Positions 8,882 to 17,051 of a stretch of DNA of 64,000 nt are shown here, piece after piece. Below the pieces are notes generated by a model that was not told the DNA's origin, made no database searches, and was given only the letters and a program-made list of their open reading frames with translations. A program made the position numbers and the translations under genes. Within the stretch, counting starts at the first letter, position 1. Each line of letters opens with the position of its first letter. The stretch is from CAZPGL01 sp964586175 (lineage in GTDB: Bacteria; Actinomycetota; Acidimicrobiia; Acidimicrobiales; MedAcidi-G1): assembly GCA_964586175.1 (NCBI GenBank), contig CAZPGL010000001.1, positions 77,550-141,549 of the forward strand, written 5' to 3'.

Positions 8882-9325
8882 TCATCGGCCCGACGGCGGC
8901 CATTCGGGATCCAGTTGGAGGAGGAACTGGTTGCAACGGTCCCGCTCGTCGTTCTCACCGATCTGTTCGGCCCGCTCGGCCAGCCCGGCCAGGCACCGTA
9001 GGAAGCCCCGGTTGGCCGGCTCCGACCACCGGACGTACCCCGACCCCCGCCAACCGCTCTGACGAAGCCGGTCGAGGCCTCGGTGGTAACCGACCCGGTA
9101 GGCGGCGTATCCCTCGACGGGGTCGCGTCCGAGATCACCCAGGGTCGCCCAGCCGGCGGATACCGAGGGCCAACGGGCCACCACCGCCGCTACGGCGTCC
9201 CGTCGCTCGGCGATGGGTGCGGCCAGCGCGGCATCGAGCGATGCCACGAATGCCGCCGGATCGGAGGCCAGGACCGTCTCGGGAGGGCCGGACGGTGTGA
9301 GGTGAACCGGTCGACTGTCGCTCAT
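8882..9325 (-). CDS. DUF3151 family protein
   Basis: 147 residues. It matches the actinobacterial DUF3151 family from memory: an alpha-helical protein with the characteristic YVRWSEPANRGFLRCL segment and a C-terminal helix with CNQFLLQLDPEW. No catalytic motif and no transmembrane segment. Its ATG overlaps the methyltransferase stop by four bases. Function unknown. Confidence 0.75.
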   Translation of the reverse strand: MSDSRPVHLTPSGPPETVLASDPAAFVASLDAALAAPIAERRDAVAAVVARWPSVSAGWATLGDLGRDPVEGYAAYRVGYHRGLDRLRQSGWRGSGYVRWSEPANRGFLRCLAGLAERAEQIGENDERDRCNQFLLQLDPEWPPSGR

Positions 9326-10098
9326 GGCCGCTCACGGTAGCGGTCGACGCCCTGGCGCTCGCAGACCAGCACCAGCAGACGGGGGATGCGGCCGACGACT
9401 CCGGCTGCCTGCGATGCATCCAGGAAGCCGACGGGTGGCTCAGGCTCGACCATGCGGCAGAGTTGCAGGCCGGCTGCGGCGAGGGCGTTCACGTACCGGC
9501 TGAGCGGCCGGTGCACGAACGGCAGGAACACCCCGTGATCCACCTGCTCCATCTCCAGCGACTCGTCGAGATAGGGCCCGATCCGCCAGTAGGTCTCGGG
9601 CGGGTCGAGGAGGTGGTCGTCGATCCACCCACTGCCCGGCGTCTGGATGAACGGGTGGTTCAGCAGGAACACGAACCGACCGCCGGGCCGCAGCACCCGG
9701 GCCACCTCGGCGACCGCTGCGTCGACGTCGGTGATGTGCTCGAAGACGAGGCAAGCCACCGCGGCGTCGAAGGCTCCTGCGGCGAACGGCATGGCGCCGG
9801 CAGCCGCCCGTGCATAGGCCGGGCCCCCGCCCCGCCGCACGGCCTCCTCGGCCTGGGCCCGGGCCGGGTCGAAGCCCACGACCGCCGCCGCCCCTGTCGA
9901 GGCCAACAGGCGGGACAACTGTCCCTCCCCGCAGCCGATGTCCAGCACCCGGACGGGACCGGTCATCCGTTCGGCCAGCAGGTCGACGGCCAGCGGCAGG
10001 ATCAGATCGCGGTACTCGACGTCGGCGCCCTGGGTGAACCCGGCCTGCCACCATGCCGCATGGGTCTCCCACGCCTCGAATCCCGTCACGTCCTCCAC
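9322..10098 (-). CDS. Class I SAM-dependent methyltransferase
   Basis: 258 residues from the GTG at 10098. Motif I VLDIGCGEGQLSRLL binds SAM; further markers are DAAVACLVFEH and ARVLRPGGRFVFLLNHP, as in UbiE/COQ5-like small-molecule methyltransferases. Substrate unknown. A longer start at 10146 would overlap the divergent EamA gene, so GTG 10098 is preferred, though no clear ribosome site is seen. First gene of a run with DUF3151 and mobA. Confidence 0.8.
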   Translation of the reverse strand: MEDVTGFEAWETHAAWWQAGFTQGADVEYRDLILPLAVDLLAERMTGPVRVLDIGCGEGQLSRLLASTGAAAVVGFDPARAQAEEAVRRGGGPAYARAAAGAMPFAAGAFDAAVACLVFEHITDVDAAVAEVARVLRPGGRFVFLLNHPFIQTPGSGWIDDHLLDPPETYWRIGPYLDESLEMEQVDHGVFLPFVHRPLSRYVNALAAAGLQLCRMVEPEPPVGFLDASQAAGVVGRIPRLLVLVCERQGVDRYRERP

Positions 10099-10130
10099 GG
10101 CAGTAAGCGTGCCACGAATCGCCGCGCACC

Positions 10131-10136
10131 TAGGCT
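10131..10136 (+). promoter_or_regulatory. -10 hexamer TAGGCT, leaderless EamA gene
   Basis: TAGGCT ends eight bases before the ATG at 10145, implying transcription starts at or next to the start codon. Confidence 0.5.
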
Positions 10137-10144
10137 GCCCGTCC

Positions 10145-10972
10145 ATGGCCGCCGTCCTCGCCCTCTGCAGCGCGCTCCTCTTTGGGACCGGCGACTTCGC
10201 CGGAGGTCTGGCGGCCCGCCGGACCGCGGTGTTCCGTGTCATGGCGTCGTCCCACCTGCTCGGGCTGGCGCTGGTCGTCGCCCTGACCCCGCTGCTGGCC
10301 GACGAGTTCCGGGCCGTCGACTTCGGCTGGGGCGTCTTCGCCGGCGGGTTCGGACTGGTCGGGTTGGCCCTCCTCTACCGGGGGCTCAGCCAGGGGCCGA
10401 TGGCCGTCGTGGCCCCGATCACCGCCGTCACCTCGGCCGCGGTCCCCGTGGCGTGGGGGGTGGCCTTCGGCGAAGACCTGTCGCGCCTCCACACCATCGG
10501 CATCCTGTTCGGCCTCATTGCCATCGCCTGTGTCTCCCGCGACGGCTCCGGTGGCTCAGCGTCACCAGGGCTGATCCTCGAGTCCCTCCTGGCCGGCGTC
10601 AACTTCGCCGCCTTCTTCATCATCATGGATGCCACCGACCCGGCTACCGAACCCTGGCCGCTGGTGGGTGCCCGGGTGGCCACGGTCACGACCATGGTCG
10701 TCATCGCCGTCGTCGGGCGTCGGCGCTTCTTCCCGGCCCGCACCGAGGCACCCTTGATCGTCGTGGCCGGGGCGTGCGACACCTTGGCCAACCTGGCGTT
10801 CCTGATGGCTGTCCACCGCGGCCTGCTGAGCCTGGTGTCGGTGCTCAGCTCGCTGTACCCGGCGGTTACCGTGCTGCTGGCCCGCTGGGTGCTCCGGGAA
10901 CGGGTCCGGCCCGTGCAGATCGTGGGCCTCGCCGGCGCTCTGGCCGCCACCATGTGCATCGCCGTCGGGTAG
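10145..10972 (+). CDS. EamA (DMT) family transporter
   Basis: 275 residues, almost entirely hydrophobic, with about ten predicted membrane helices arranged as two EamA repeats (first about residues 1-130, second about 140-275). Members export metabolites or amino acids; the substrate is not predictable. The ATG at 10145 follows a TAGGCT hexamer by eight bases. Convergent to uvrC, divergent from the methyltransferase. Confidence 0.8.
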   Translation: MAAVLALCSALLFGTGDFAGGLAARRTAVFRVMASSHLLGLALVVALTPLLADEFRAVDFGWGVFAGGFGLVGLALLYRGLSQGPMAVVAPITAVTSAAVPVAWGVAFGEDLSRLHTIGILFGLIAIACVSRDGSGGSASPGLILESLLAGVNFAAFFIIMDATDPATEPWPLVGARVATVTTMVVIAVVGRRRFFPARTEAPLIVVAGACDTLANLAFLMAVHRGLLSLVSVLSSLYPAVTVLLARWVLRERVRPVQIVGLAGALAATMCIAVG

Positions 10973-10984
10973 ACGGCCGGCACG

Positions 10985-12850
10985 TCATGACGCCGTGGAC
11001 GAGACCTTGGCGTACACCGCTTCGCCCACTGCGTCGGGAAGCCACGGAACCGCGAGCAGATCCTCGAGCGACGCCCGCTGGACGGCCCGGACCCCTCCGA
11101 ACGTCTTCACCAACCGCTTGGTCCGGGCCGGACCCAGGCCGGGAATGCCGTCCAGCACCGAGCCGGTCATGCGTCGGCTGCGCAACCTGCGGTGATAGCC
11201 GATTGCGAACCGGTGGGACTCGTCGCGGACCCGCTGCAGGAGGTAGAGCGCTTCGGCGTCCCGCGATAGGGAAACCGGGGCGGGCCGACCAGGGCGGTAC
11301 ACCTCCTCGAAACGCTTGGCGAGGGCGGCCACCGGGATCCGGTCGGTCAGACCCAGCGACTCGACGACCCTGACCGCCACCCCCAGCTGTCCCTGGCCCC
11401 CGTCGACCAACAGGAGCTGGGGCGGATAGGCGAAACGTCCCGGCCGGTCGCCGACGGGGGCGGTCTGCTCGGCGAGGAATGCCGTCAGGCGGCGGGTCAG
11501 GACCTCCTCCATGGCCGCGTAATCGTCGTTGCCGTCGACATGGCGTAGACGGAAGTGTCGGTACTCCCCCGTGTTGGGTAGGCCGTCCTCGAACACGACC
11601 ATGGAACCCACGTAGTCGGTGCCTTGGAGATGGCTCATGTCGAAGCATTCGATCCGGAGCGGGGCCGACGGGAGGTCCAGGGCCTCCTGGAGTTCGTTGA
11701 GGGCCCGGGCCCGTGTGTTGTGGTCGGCGGCCCGCTTCAGCCGATGGCGCACGAACGCTTCGTCGGCGTTGCGGGTGACCGTCGCCGCCAGTTCCCGGCG
11801 GCCGCCCCGCCGGGGCACCCGGATCCCGACCTTGGTGCCCCGTAGCGAGCCCAACCAGGCGGCCAGCAGCTCGGGATCCGCCGGGTCGACGGGCACAAGG
11901 ACAGTCTTGGGCACCCCCTGGACGGGTTCGCTGCGGTAGTGGGCGGCGATGACCTCTGCCATCAGGTCGGTGTCGTCGAGGTCGTCGCGGCACTCCACGA
12001 CGAAGCCCTTCCGCCCGACCACCCGGCCGTGACGCACGTAGAAGACCTGGATGGACCGTTCCAGCTCGTCGCCGGCCCAGCCGAACACGTCGAGGTCCTC
12101 ATCGCCCGCCGCCACCATCTGCTGCCGCTCGGCGGCTCGGCGGACGCTGCCGAGCCGGTCTCGGTGGCGGGCCGCGGCTTCGAACTCGAGGTTTTCGGAC
12201 GCCGTGGCCATCTCGTCCTCGAGGCGCCGCTCGATCTCGTCGGTGTCGCCGCCGACCACCCGCATGAGGTCCTCGACAATCGCGGTGTAGTCCTCTGGAG
12301 TCACCGCTCCGACACATGGTCCGGCGCACTTCTCGATGTGGAACAGCAGGCACGGGCGGCCCAGCCGTTGATGTTCGGCCATGGTGGTGTCGGTACAGGT
12401 CCGCACCGGGAAGGTCCGCAGCAGGAGGTCCAGTGTGTCGCGGATGGCGCCGGCGTGGCCGTAGGGCCCGAAGTAGCGCACCCCGCGTCGCCTTCGCCCC
12501 CGCGTGACCATCACCCGCGGCCACGCCTGGTCGACGGTGACGGCGAGGAACGGATAGCTCTTGTCGTCCTTCAGGTCGACGTTGTAGCGGGGGTCGTGGG
12601 TCTGGATCAGGCTGAACTCCAGCATCAGCGCCTCGAGTTCGTTGGCCACCTGGATCCACTCGACCGATGCCGCCTCGTCCAACATCTGGGTGGTGCGGGC
12701 GGCCAGGCGGTCCCGGCGGCCGAAGTAGCTTCCCACCCGGTGCCGGAGGCTCTTGGCCTTTCCCACGTACAGGACCCGTCCGTCGGCATCCAGGAATTGG
12801 TACGAGCCGGGCGCATCGGGGATGGTGCGGGCCGGCGGACGCTCGAGCAT
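10985..12850 (-). CDS. uvrC: Excinuclease ABC subunit C
   Basis: 621 residues. The GIY-YIG nuclease domain (PGSYQFLDADGRVLYVGKA) makes the 3' incision. A UVR domain lies near the middle. The RNase H-like domain (IECFDMSHLQGTDYVGSMV, LLLVDGGQGQL) makes the 5' incision, and helix-hairpin-helix repeats (GIPGLGPARTKRL) close the protein. Works with UvrA and UvrB, both about 2-6 kb away on the same strand but separated by divergent nadA. TACGCT at 12857-12862 ends six bases before the ATG, so the mRNA is probably leaderless. Confidence 0.95.
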   Translation of the reverse strand: MLERPPARTIPDAPGSYQFLDADGRVLYVGKAKSLRHRVGSYFGRRDRLAARTTQMLDEAASVEWIQVANELEALMLEFSLIQTHDPRYNVDLKDDKSYPFLAVTVDQAWPRVMVTRGRRRRGVRYFGPYGHAGAIRDTLDLLLRTFPVRTCTDTTMAEHQRLGRPCLLFHIEKCAGPCVGAVTPEDYTAIVEDLMRVVGGDTDEIERRLEDEMATASENLEFEAAARHRDRLGSVRRAAERQQMVAAGDEDLDVFGWAGDELERSIQVFYVRHGRVVGRKGFVVECRDDLDDTDLMAEVIAAHYRSEPVQGVPKTVLVPVDPADPELLAAWLGSLRGTKVGIRVPRRGGRRELAATVTRNADEAFVRHRLKRAADHNTRARALNELQEALDLPSAPLRIECFDMSHLQGTDYVGSMVVFEDGLPNTGEYRHFRLRHVDGNDDYAAMEEVLTRRLTAFLAEQTAPVGDRPGRFAYPPQLLLVDGGQGQLGVAVRVVESLGLTDRIPVAALAKRFEEVYRPGRPAPVSLSRDAEALYLLQRVRDESHRFAIGYHRRLRSRRMTGSVLDGIPGLGPARTKRLVKTFGGVRAVQRASLEDLLAVPWLPDAVGEAVYAKVSSTAS

Positions 12851-12856
12851 GTGTGC

Positions 12857-12862
12857 AGCGTA
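12857..12862 (-). promoter_or_regulatory. -10 hexamer TACGCT, leaderless uvrC
   Basis: Read on the minus strand, TACGCT ends six bases before the uvrC ATG at 12850. Confidence 0.45.
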
Positions 12863-12902
12863 GATCGGCGGCGGGGTTGGGCTTGTGGTCGCTCCCGTGC
12901 CC

Positions 12903-12908
12903 TACACT
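12903..12908 (+). promoter_or_regulatory. -10 hexamer TACACT of nadA
   Basis: TACACT fits TANNNT. Applying the 6-8 base spacing seen at the leaderless genes places the transcription start at about 12915-12917, exactly where hairpin A of the nadA leader begins (G12916). No convincing -35 is seen. Confidence 0.5.
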
Positions 12909-12915
12909 GGTGTCT

Positions 12916-12995
12916 GCCGGCTTGGTTTCCGGCGACATATCTGTTCCTGAGGCCGACAACCCCGTGGCGAGGCGACCAAGCTGCCCCCACCGGCC
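12916..12995 (+). promoter_or_regulatory. Structured nadA leader, candidate NAD+-I-like riboswitch
   Basis: Seen in sequence: P1 GGCCG (12951-12955) pairs with CGGCC (12991-12995). Then comes an unpaired ACAACCCC (12956-12963). Then P2 GTGG (12964-12967) pairs with CCAC (12987-12990), with P2 and P1 contiguous on the 3' side. Hairpin A is GCCGG (12916-12920) with CCGGC (12929-12933). Its loop CTTGGT (12921-12926) is complementary to ACCAAG (12975-12980), in the terminal loop closed by GGC/GCC. Known, from memory: the NAD+-I riboswitch upstream of acidobacterial nadA has the same P1, ACAACCCC bulge and 4-bp P2 order. Inferred: NAD(H)-responsive control of quinolinate synthase. Confidence 0.55.
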
Positions 12996-13014
12996 GTCAA
13001 TCGGGAACTTCGAC

Positions 13015-14124
13015 ATGCGAGGTCCTGCACCGATGCTCCGACTACAGGCGCCGCTCCCCGAGCGGTTCATCGACGATGGTCCGGCCAACTCGGCCCGTAT
13101 CGCCGCGGCCAAGGCCGCCCTGGGTGACCGGGTGTTCATCCTCGGCCACCACTACCAACGCGATGAGGTCATGTGCTGGGCCGACGCCCGAGGCGACTCC
13201 TTCCGTCTCTCCCAGCTCGCCCAGGAACACCCCGAAGCCGAGTACATCGTGTTCTGCGGTGTCCACTTCATGGCCGAGTCGGCCGACATCCTGACCGGCG
13301 ACGATCAGCAGGTGATCCTGCCCGACCTGAACGCCGGATGTTCGATGGCCGACATGGCCGACCTCGACGAGGTCGAGGAGGCCTGGGATGAGATTGGTCG
13401 GGTCACCGACATCGAGCGGGTGGTGCCCATCACCTACATGAACTCGTCGGCCGCCCTCAAGGCGTTCGTCGGCGAGCAGGGTGGTGCCGTATGCACGTCG
13501 AGCAACGCCCGGGCGGTGCTCGACTGGGCGTTCCGTCGAGGCGACAAGGTGCTGTTCTTCCCCGATCAGCACCTGGGCCGCAACACGGGTGTGGCCATGG
13601 GGCACGCCGTGACCGACATGGCGGTCTGGGATCCGCGGCGGAGCGTCGGTGGATTGTCCGACGCCGAGATCAAGGGAGCGGCGTTCCTGCTGTGGCGTGG
13701 CCACTGTTCGGTCCACCAGCGCTTCCGGCCCGAACACGTCGCCGCATTCCGCTCCGAGCATCCCGACGGCATCGTCATCGTCCATCCGGAGTGTGCCCAC
13801 GAGACCGTGGAGCTCGCCGACCAGGTGGGGTCCACCGACGCCATCATCCGGGCCGTGGCCGCCGCCGATACGGGCTCGGCCATCGGCATCGGCACCGAGA
13901 TCCATCTGGTGCACCGGCTGGCCGGCGAACACCCCGACAAGCGCATCGTGTCCCTCGACCCGATGGTCTGCCCGTGCTCCACCATGTTCCGGATCGACGC
14001 CGCCCATCTGGCGTGGGTGCTCGAAGGCCTCGTCGAAGGGCGGGTGGAGAACCGCATCACCGTTCCCGCCGAGACCCAGCACTGGGCCCGCGTCGCCCTG
14101 GACCGGATGCTCAGCATCACCTGA
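13015..14124 (+). CDS. nadA: Quinolinate synthase A
   Basis: 369 residues from the ATG at 13015 (an alternative ATG at 13033 has GAGG ten bases upstream). A 4Fe-4S enzyme that condenses iminoaspartate with dihydroxyacetone phosphate to quinolinate in de novo NAD synthesis. The three cluster cysteines lie in GCSMADM, VHPECAHE and MVCPCSTM; LGHHYQRDEV and TYMNSSAALKAF are family motifs. No nadB or nadC is nearby, so it is expressed alone, behind a structured leader described separately. Divergent to uvrC and convergent to uvrA. Confidence 0.93.
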   Translation: MRGPAPMLRLQAPLPERFIDDGPANSARIAAAKAALGDRVFILGHHYQRDEVMCWADARGDSFRLSQLAQEHPEAEYIVFCGVHFMAESADILTGDDQQVILPDLNAGCSMADMADLDEVEEAWDEIGRVTDIERVVPITYMNSSAALKAFVGEQGGAVCTSSNARAVLDWAFRRGDKVLFFPDQHLGRNTGVAMGHAVTDMAVWDPRRSVGGLSDAEIKGAAFLLWRGHCSVHQRFRPEHVAAFRSEHPDGIVIVHPECAHETVELADQVGSTDAIIRAVAAADTGSAIGIGTEIHLVHRLAGEHPDKRIVSLDPMVCPCSTMFRIDAAHLAWVLEGLVEGRVENRITVPAETQHWARVALDRMLSIT

Positions 14125-14141
14125 CCCCGGCCGGGATCCGG

Positions 14142-17000
14142 CTAGCCGCCCAGCAGGTGGCGAAGGTGGCGGCCGGTGTGACTGTCGGCCACCTCCACGA
14201 TCTCCTCAGGTGTTCCGGTGGCGACGATGGTGCCGCCACCTGACCCGCCCTCCGGCCCGAGGTCGATCACCCAGTCGGCGGTCTTGACGACGTCCAGGTT
14301 GTGCTCGATGACGATGACGGTGTTGCCCTGGTCGACCAGCCGGCTGAGGACGCCCAGCAGCTTGCGGACATCCTCGAAGTGGAGGCCGGTGGTCGGCTCG
14401 TCGAGGATGTAGACGGTGTGCCCGGTCGGGCGTTTGGCCAGTTCGGCCGCCAACTTGACCCGCTGGGCCTCACCACCCGAGAGGGTGGGTGCCGGCTGAC
14501 CCAGCCGGATGTAGCCCAGGCCGACATCGACGAGGGTCTGCATGTGCCGGGTGATGGCCGGCTGCCGGTCGAAGAAGTCCAGCGCCGTTTCACACGGCAT
14601 GTCGAGGATGTCCGCGATGGTCCGGCCCTTGAACTCGATGTCCAGAGTGTCGCGGTTGTAGCGACGCCCCTTGCACACCTCGCAGGGCACGTAGACGTCG
14701 GGCAGGAAATGCATCTCGATCCGGAGGGTGCCGTCGCCGGCGCACGCCTCGCACCGGCCGCCCTTCACGTTGAAGCTGAACCGGCCCGGCTGATAGCCGC
14801 GCACCCGGGACTCCTCGGTCTTGGCGAACAGCTTCCGGACGTGGTCGAACACGTTGGTGTAGGTCGCGGCGTTCGAGCGCGGGGTACGACCGATGGGCGC
14901 CTGGTCGATGTTGATGACCTTGTCCACGGCCTCCGCCCCGTCGAGGGCCGTGTGAAGACCCGGAGGCACCTTCGAGCGGTAGACGGCCTGCATGAGCGCC
15001 TTGTGGAGGATCTCGTTGACGAGGGTCGACTTGCCCGATCCGGAGACGCCTGTGACGGCCACGAAGCACCCCAGCGGGAACCCGACGTCGAGGTCCGCGA
15101 GGTTGTGCTCCCTGGCCCCCCGGACGATCAGGTGGGGGCCATCGGCCGGCCGCCGCGCCTCCGGCACCGGAATCGACCGGGTGCCGGCCAGGTACCGGCC
15201 GGTGAGGGACGCCTTGGCCCTGGTGAGGCCGGGGACGGGTCCCTCGTAGACCACGGCCCCGCCGTGTTCACCGGCACCGGGCCCGATGTCGACCACGTGG
15301 TCGGCGGCGCGGATGGTCTCCTCGTCGTGTTCGACGACGATCACCGTGTTGCCGAGGTCGCGCAGCCTCACGAGGGTCTCGATGAGGCGCTGGTTGTCCC
15401 GTTGGTGCAGGCCGATCGAAGGCTCGTCGAGGACGTAGAGCACCCCGACCAGGCCGCTTCCGATCTGTGAGGCCAGCCGGATCCGCTGGGCCTCGCCGCC
15501 GGCCAGGGTGGCCGCCGAGCGGGACAGCGACAGGTAGTCGAGGCCCACGTCGAGCAGGAACCCGAGGCGGGCGTTGACCTCCTTGAGCACCGGCTCGGCG
15601 ATGATGGCCTCCCGGTCGGTCAGCTCCAGGCCGGCCAGAACCTTGGCCGCCTCACCGATCGGCAGCCCGCAGATGTCGTGGATGGAGTGACCGTCGATGG
15701 TCACCGCGAGGGACAGCGGGTTGAGGCGGGCACCCGAGCAGGCCGGGCAGGCCACCTGTCGCATGTAGCCCTCGATCTGGTCGCGCTGGCTGTCGGTCTC
15801 GGCGTCCTGGTGGCGGCGCCGCAGGTAGGGCATCACCCCCTCGAAGTGGGCCGAGTAGACCCGGCTGCGCCCGAACCGGTTCTTGTAGCGGACCTGAACC
15901 CGGTCCTTGAGCCCTCCGTCGAGCAGGAGTCGTTGGTGGCGGGCCGACAGGCGTCGCCAGGCGGTGTCCCGGTCGATGCCCTGGTCGTCGGCCACCGCTT
16001 CGATGAGCCGGGCGAAGTAGCGGTTGCGTCCGCCCGACCATGGAGCGATGGCACCTTCGTCGAGGCTCAGGTCGGGGTTGGGAACCACCAGCTGCGGGTC
16101 GACCTCGAACACCGAGCCCAAGCCATCGCAGTGGTCGCAGGCGCCGTACGGGCTGTTGAACGAGAAGTTGCGGGGGGCCAGCTCGTCGAACGACTTGCCG
16201 TCGCTGGGGCGCGAGAGGTGCTGGCTGAACACGATGGTCTGGGGTTCGGCGTCGCGGTCCCGGTCCTGCTTGTCGTCGGGATGGGGGACGACTTGGATCT
16301 CGGCGACCCCTTCGGCCAGGGCCAGTGCGGCCTCCATGGATTCGGTGAGACGCTGCTCGATGCCGTCCCGGAGCACGAGACGGTCGACGACGACGAGGAT
16401 GGTGTGCTGTTCGTAGCGGGCCAGGTCGAGGTCGTCGCCGAGTTCGTGGATCTCGCCGTCGACGATGGCCCGGCTGAACCCCTGGCCCGCCAGGTCGGCG
16501 AGCAGGGTGTCGTAGGTGCCCTTGCGTCCCCGCACAACCGGCGCCAGCACCTGGAACCGGGTTCCCTCATCCATCTCGAGGACCCGATCCACGATCTGTT
16601 GGGGGGTCTGTCGGGTCAGGCGCTCGCCGGTCTCGGGGTCGTGGGGCACGCCGATCCTGGCGTACAGGAGCCGCAGGTAGTCGTAGACCTCGGTGATCGT
16701 GCCGACGGTTGATCGTGGATTCCGCGAGGCGCTCTTCTGGTCGATCGAGATGGCCGGGGACAGGCCTTCGATGAAGTCGACGTCGGGCTTGTCCATCTGG
16801 CCCAGGAACTGCCGGGCGTAGGCCGACAGGGACTCGACGTACCGGCGCTGGCCTTCGGCGTAGATCGTGTCGAAGGCGAGGGACGACTTGCCCGAACCCG
16901 AGATGCCGGTGAACACGATCAGCTGGTCGCGTGGCAGGTCGAGGTCGACGTCGCGCAGGTTGTGCTCCCGCGCTCCGCGGACGATCAGTCGTTCGGACAC
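14142..17000 (-). CDS. uvrA: Excinuclease ABC subunit A
   Basis: 952 residues, normal length. Two ABC ATPase modules: Walker A GISGSGKSSLAF near the N-terminus and GVSGSGKSTLVNEI in the second half, with signatures LAGGEAQRIRLA and LSGGEAQRVKLA. The second-module zinc finger is CEAC and CEVC separated by about 19 residues. It detects helix distortion and loads UvrB. GTG start at 17000; TAGGCT ends seven bases upstream. uvrB lies next on the same strand with its own promoter-like hexamer. Confidence 0.96.
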   Translation of the reverse strand: MSERLIVRGAREHNLRDVDLDLPRDQLIVFTGISGSGKSSLAFDTIYAEGQRRYVESLSAYARQFLGQMDKPDVDFIEGLSPAISIDQKSASRNPRSTVGTITEVYDYLRLLYARIGVPHDPETGERLTRQTPQQIVDRVLEMDEGTRFQVLAPVVRGRKGTYDTLLADLAGQGFSRAIVDGEIHELGDDLDLARYEQHTILVVVDRLVLRDGIEQRLTESMEAALALAEGVAEIQVVPHPDDKQDRDRDAEPQTIVFSQHLSRPSDGKSFDELAPRNFSFNSPYGACDHCDGLGSVFEVDPQLVVPNPDLSLDEGAIAPWSGGRNRYFARLIEAVADDQGIDRDTAWRRLSARHQRLLLDGGLKDRVQVRYKNRFGRSRVYSAHFEGVMPYLRRRHQDAETDSQRDQIEGYMRQVACPACSGARLNPLSLAVTIDGHSIHDICGLPIGEAAKVLAGLELTDREAIIAEPVLKEVNARLGFLLDVGLDYLSLSRSAATLAGGEAQRIRLASQIGSGLVGVLYVLDEPSIGLHQRDNQRLIETLVRLRDLGNTVIVVEHDEETIRAADHVVDIGPGAGEHGGAVVYEGPVPGLTRAKASLTGRYLAGTRSIPVPEARRPADGPHLIVRGAREHNLADLDVGFPLGCFVAVTGVSGSGKSTLVNEILHKALMQAVYRSKVPPGLHTALDGAEAVDKVINIDQAPIGRTPRSNAATYTNVFDHVRKLFAKTEESRVRGYQPGRFSFNVKGGRCEACAGDGTLRIEMHFLPDVYVPCEVCKGRRYNRDTLDIEFKGRTIADILDMPCETALDFFDRQPAITRHMQTLVDVGLGYIRLGQPAPTLSGGEAQRVKLAAELAKRPTGHTVYILDEPTTGLHFEDVRKLLGVLSRLVDQGNTVIVIEHNLDVVKTADWVIDLGPEGGSGGGTIVATGTPEEIVEVADSHTGRHLRHLLGG

Positions 17001-17007
17001 CGCGGCG

Positions 17008-17013
17008 AGCCTA
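17008..17013 (-). promoter_or_regulatory. -10 hexamer TAGGCT, leaderless uvrA
   Basis: Read on the minus strand, TAGGCT ends seven bases before the uvrA GTG. No LexA-type palindrome was noticed beside it. Confidence 0.5.
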
Positions 17014-17051
17014 ACGGTGGAACCGGGCGCCGATCTGCGCCGGCCGGTCGG

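Noticed and set aside
13002..13060. A second tandem aptamer domain after the nadA leader fold
   Set aside because: No second ACAACCCC-like bulge or P1/P2 pair was found before the start codon; only one domain can be supported.
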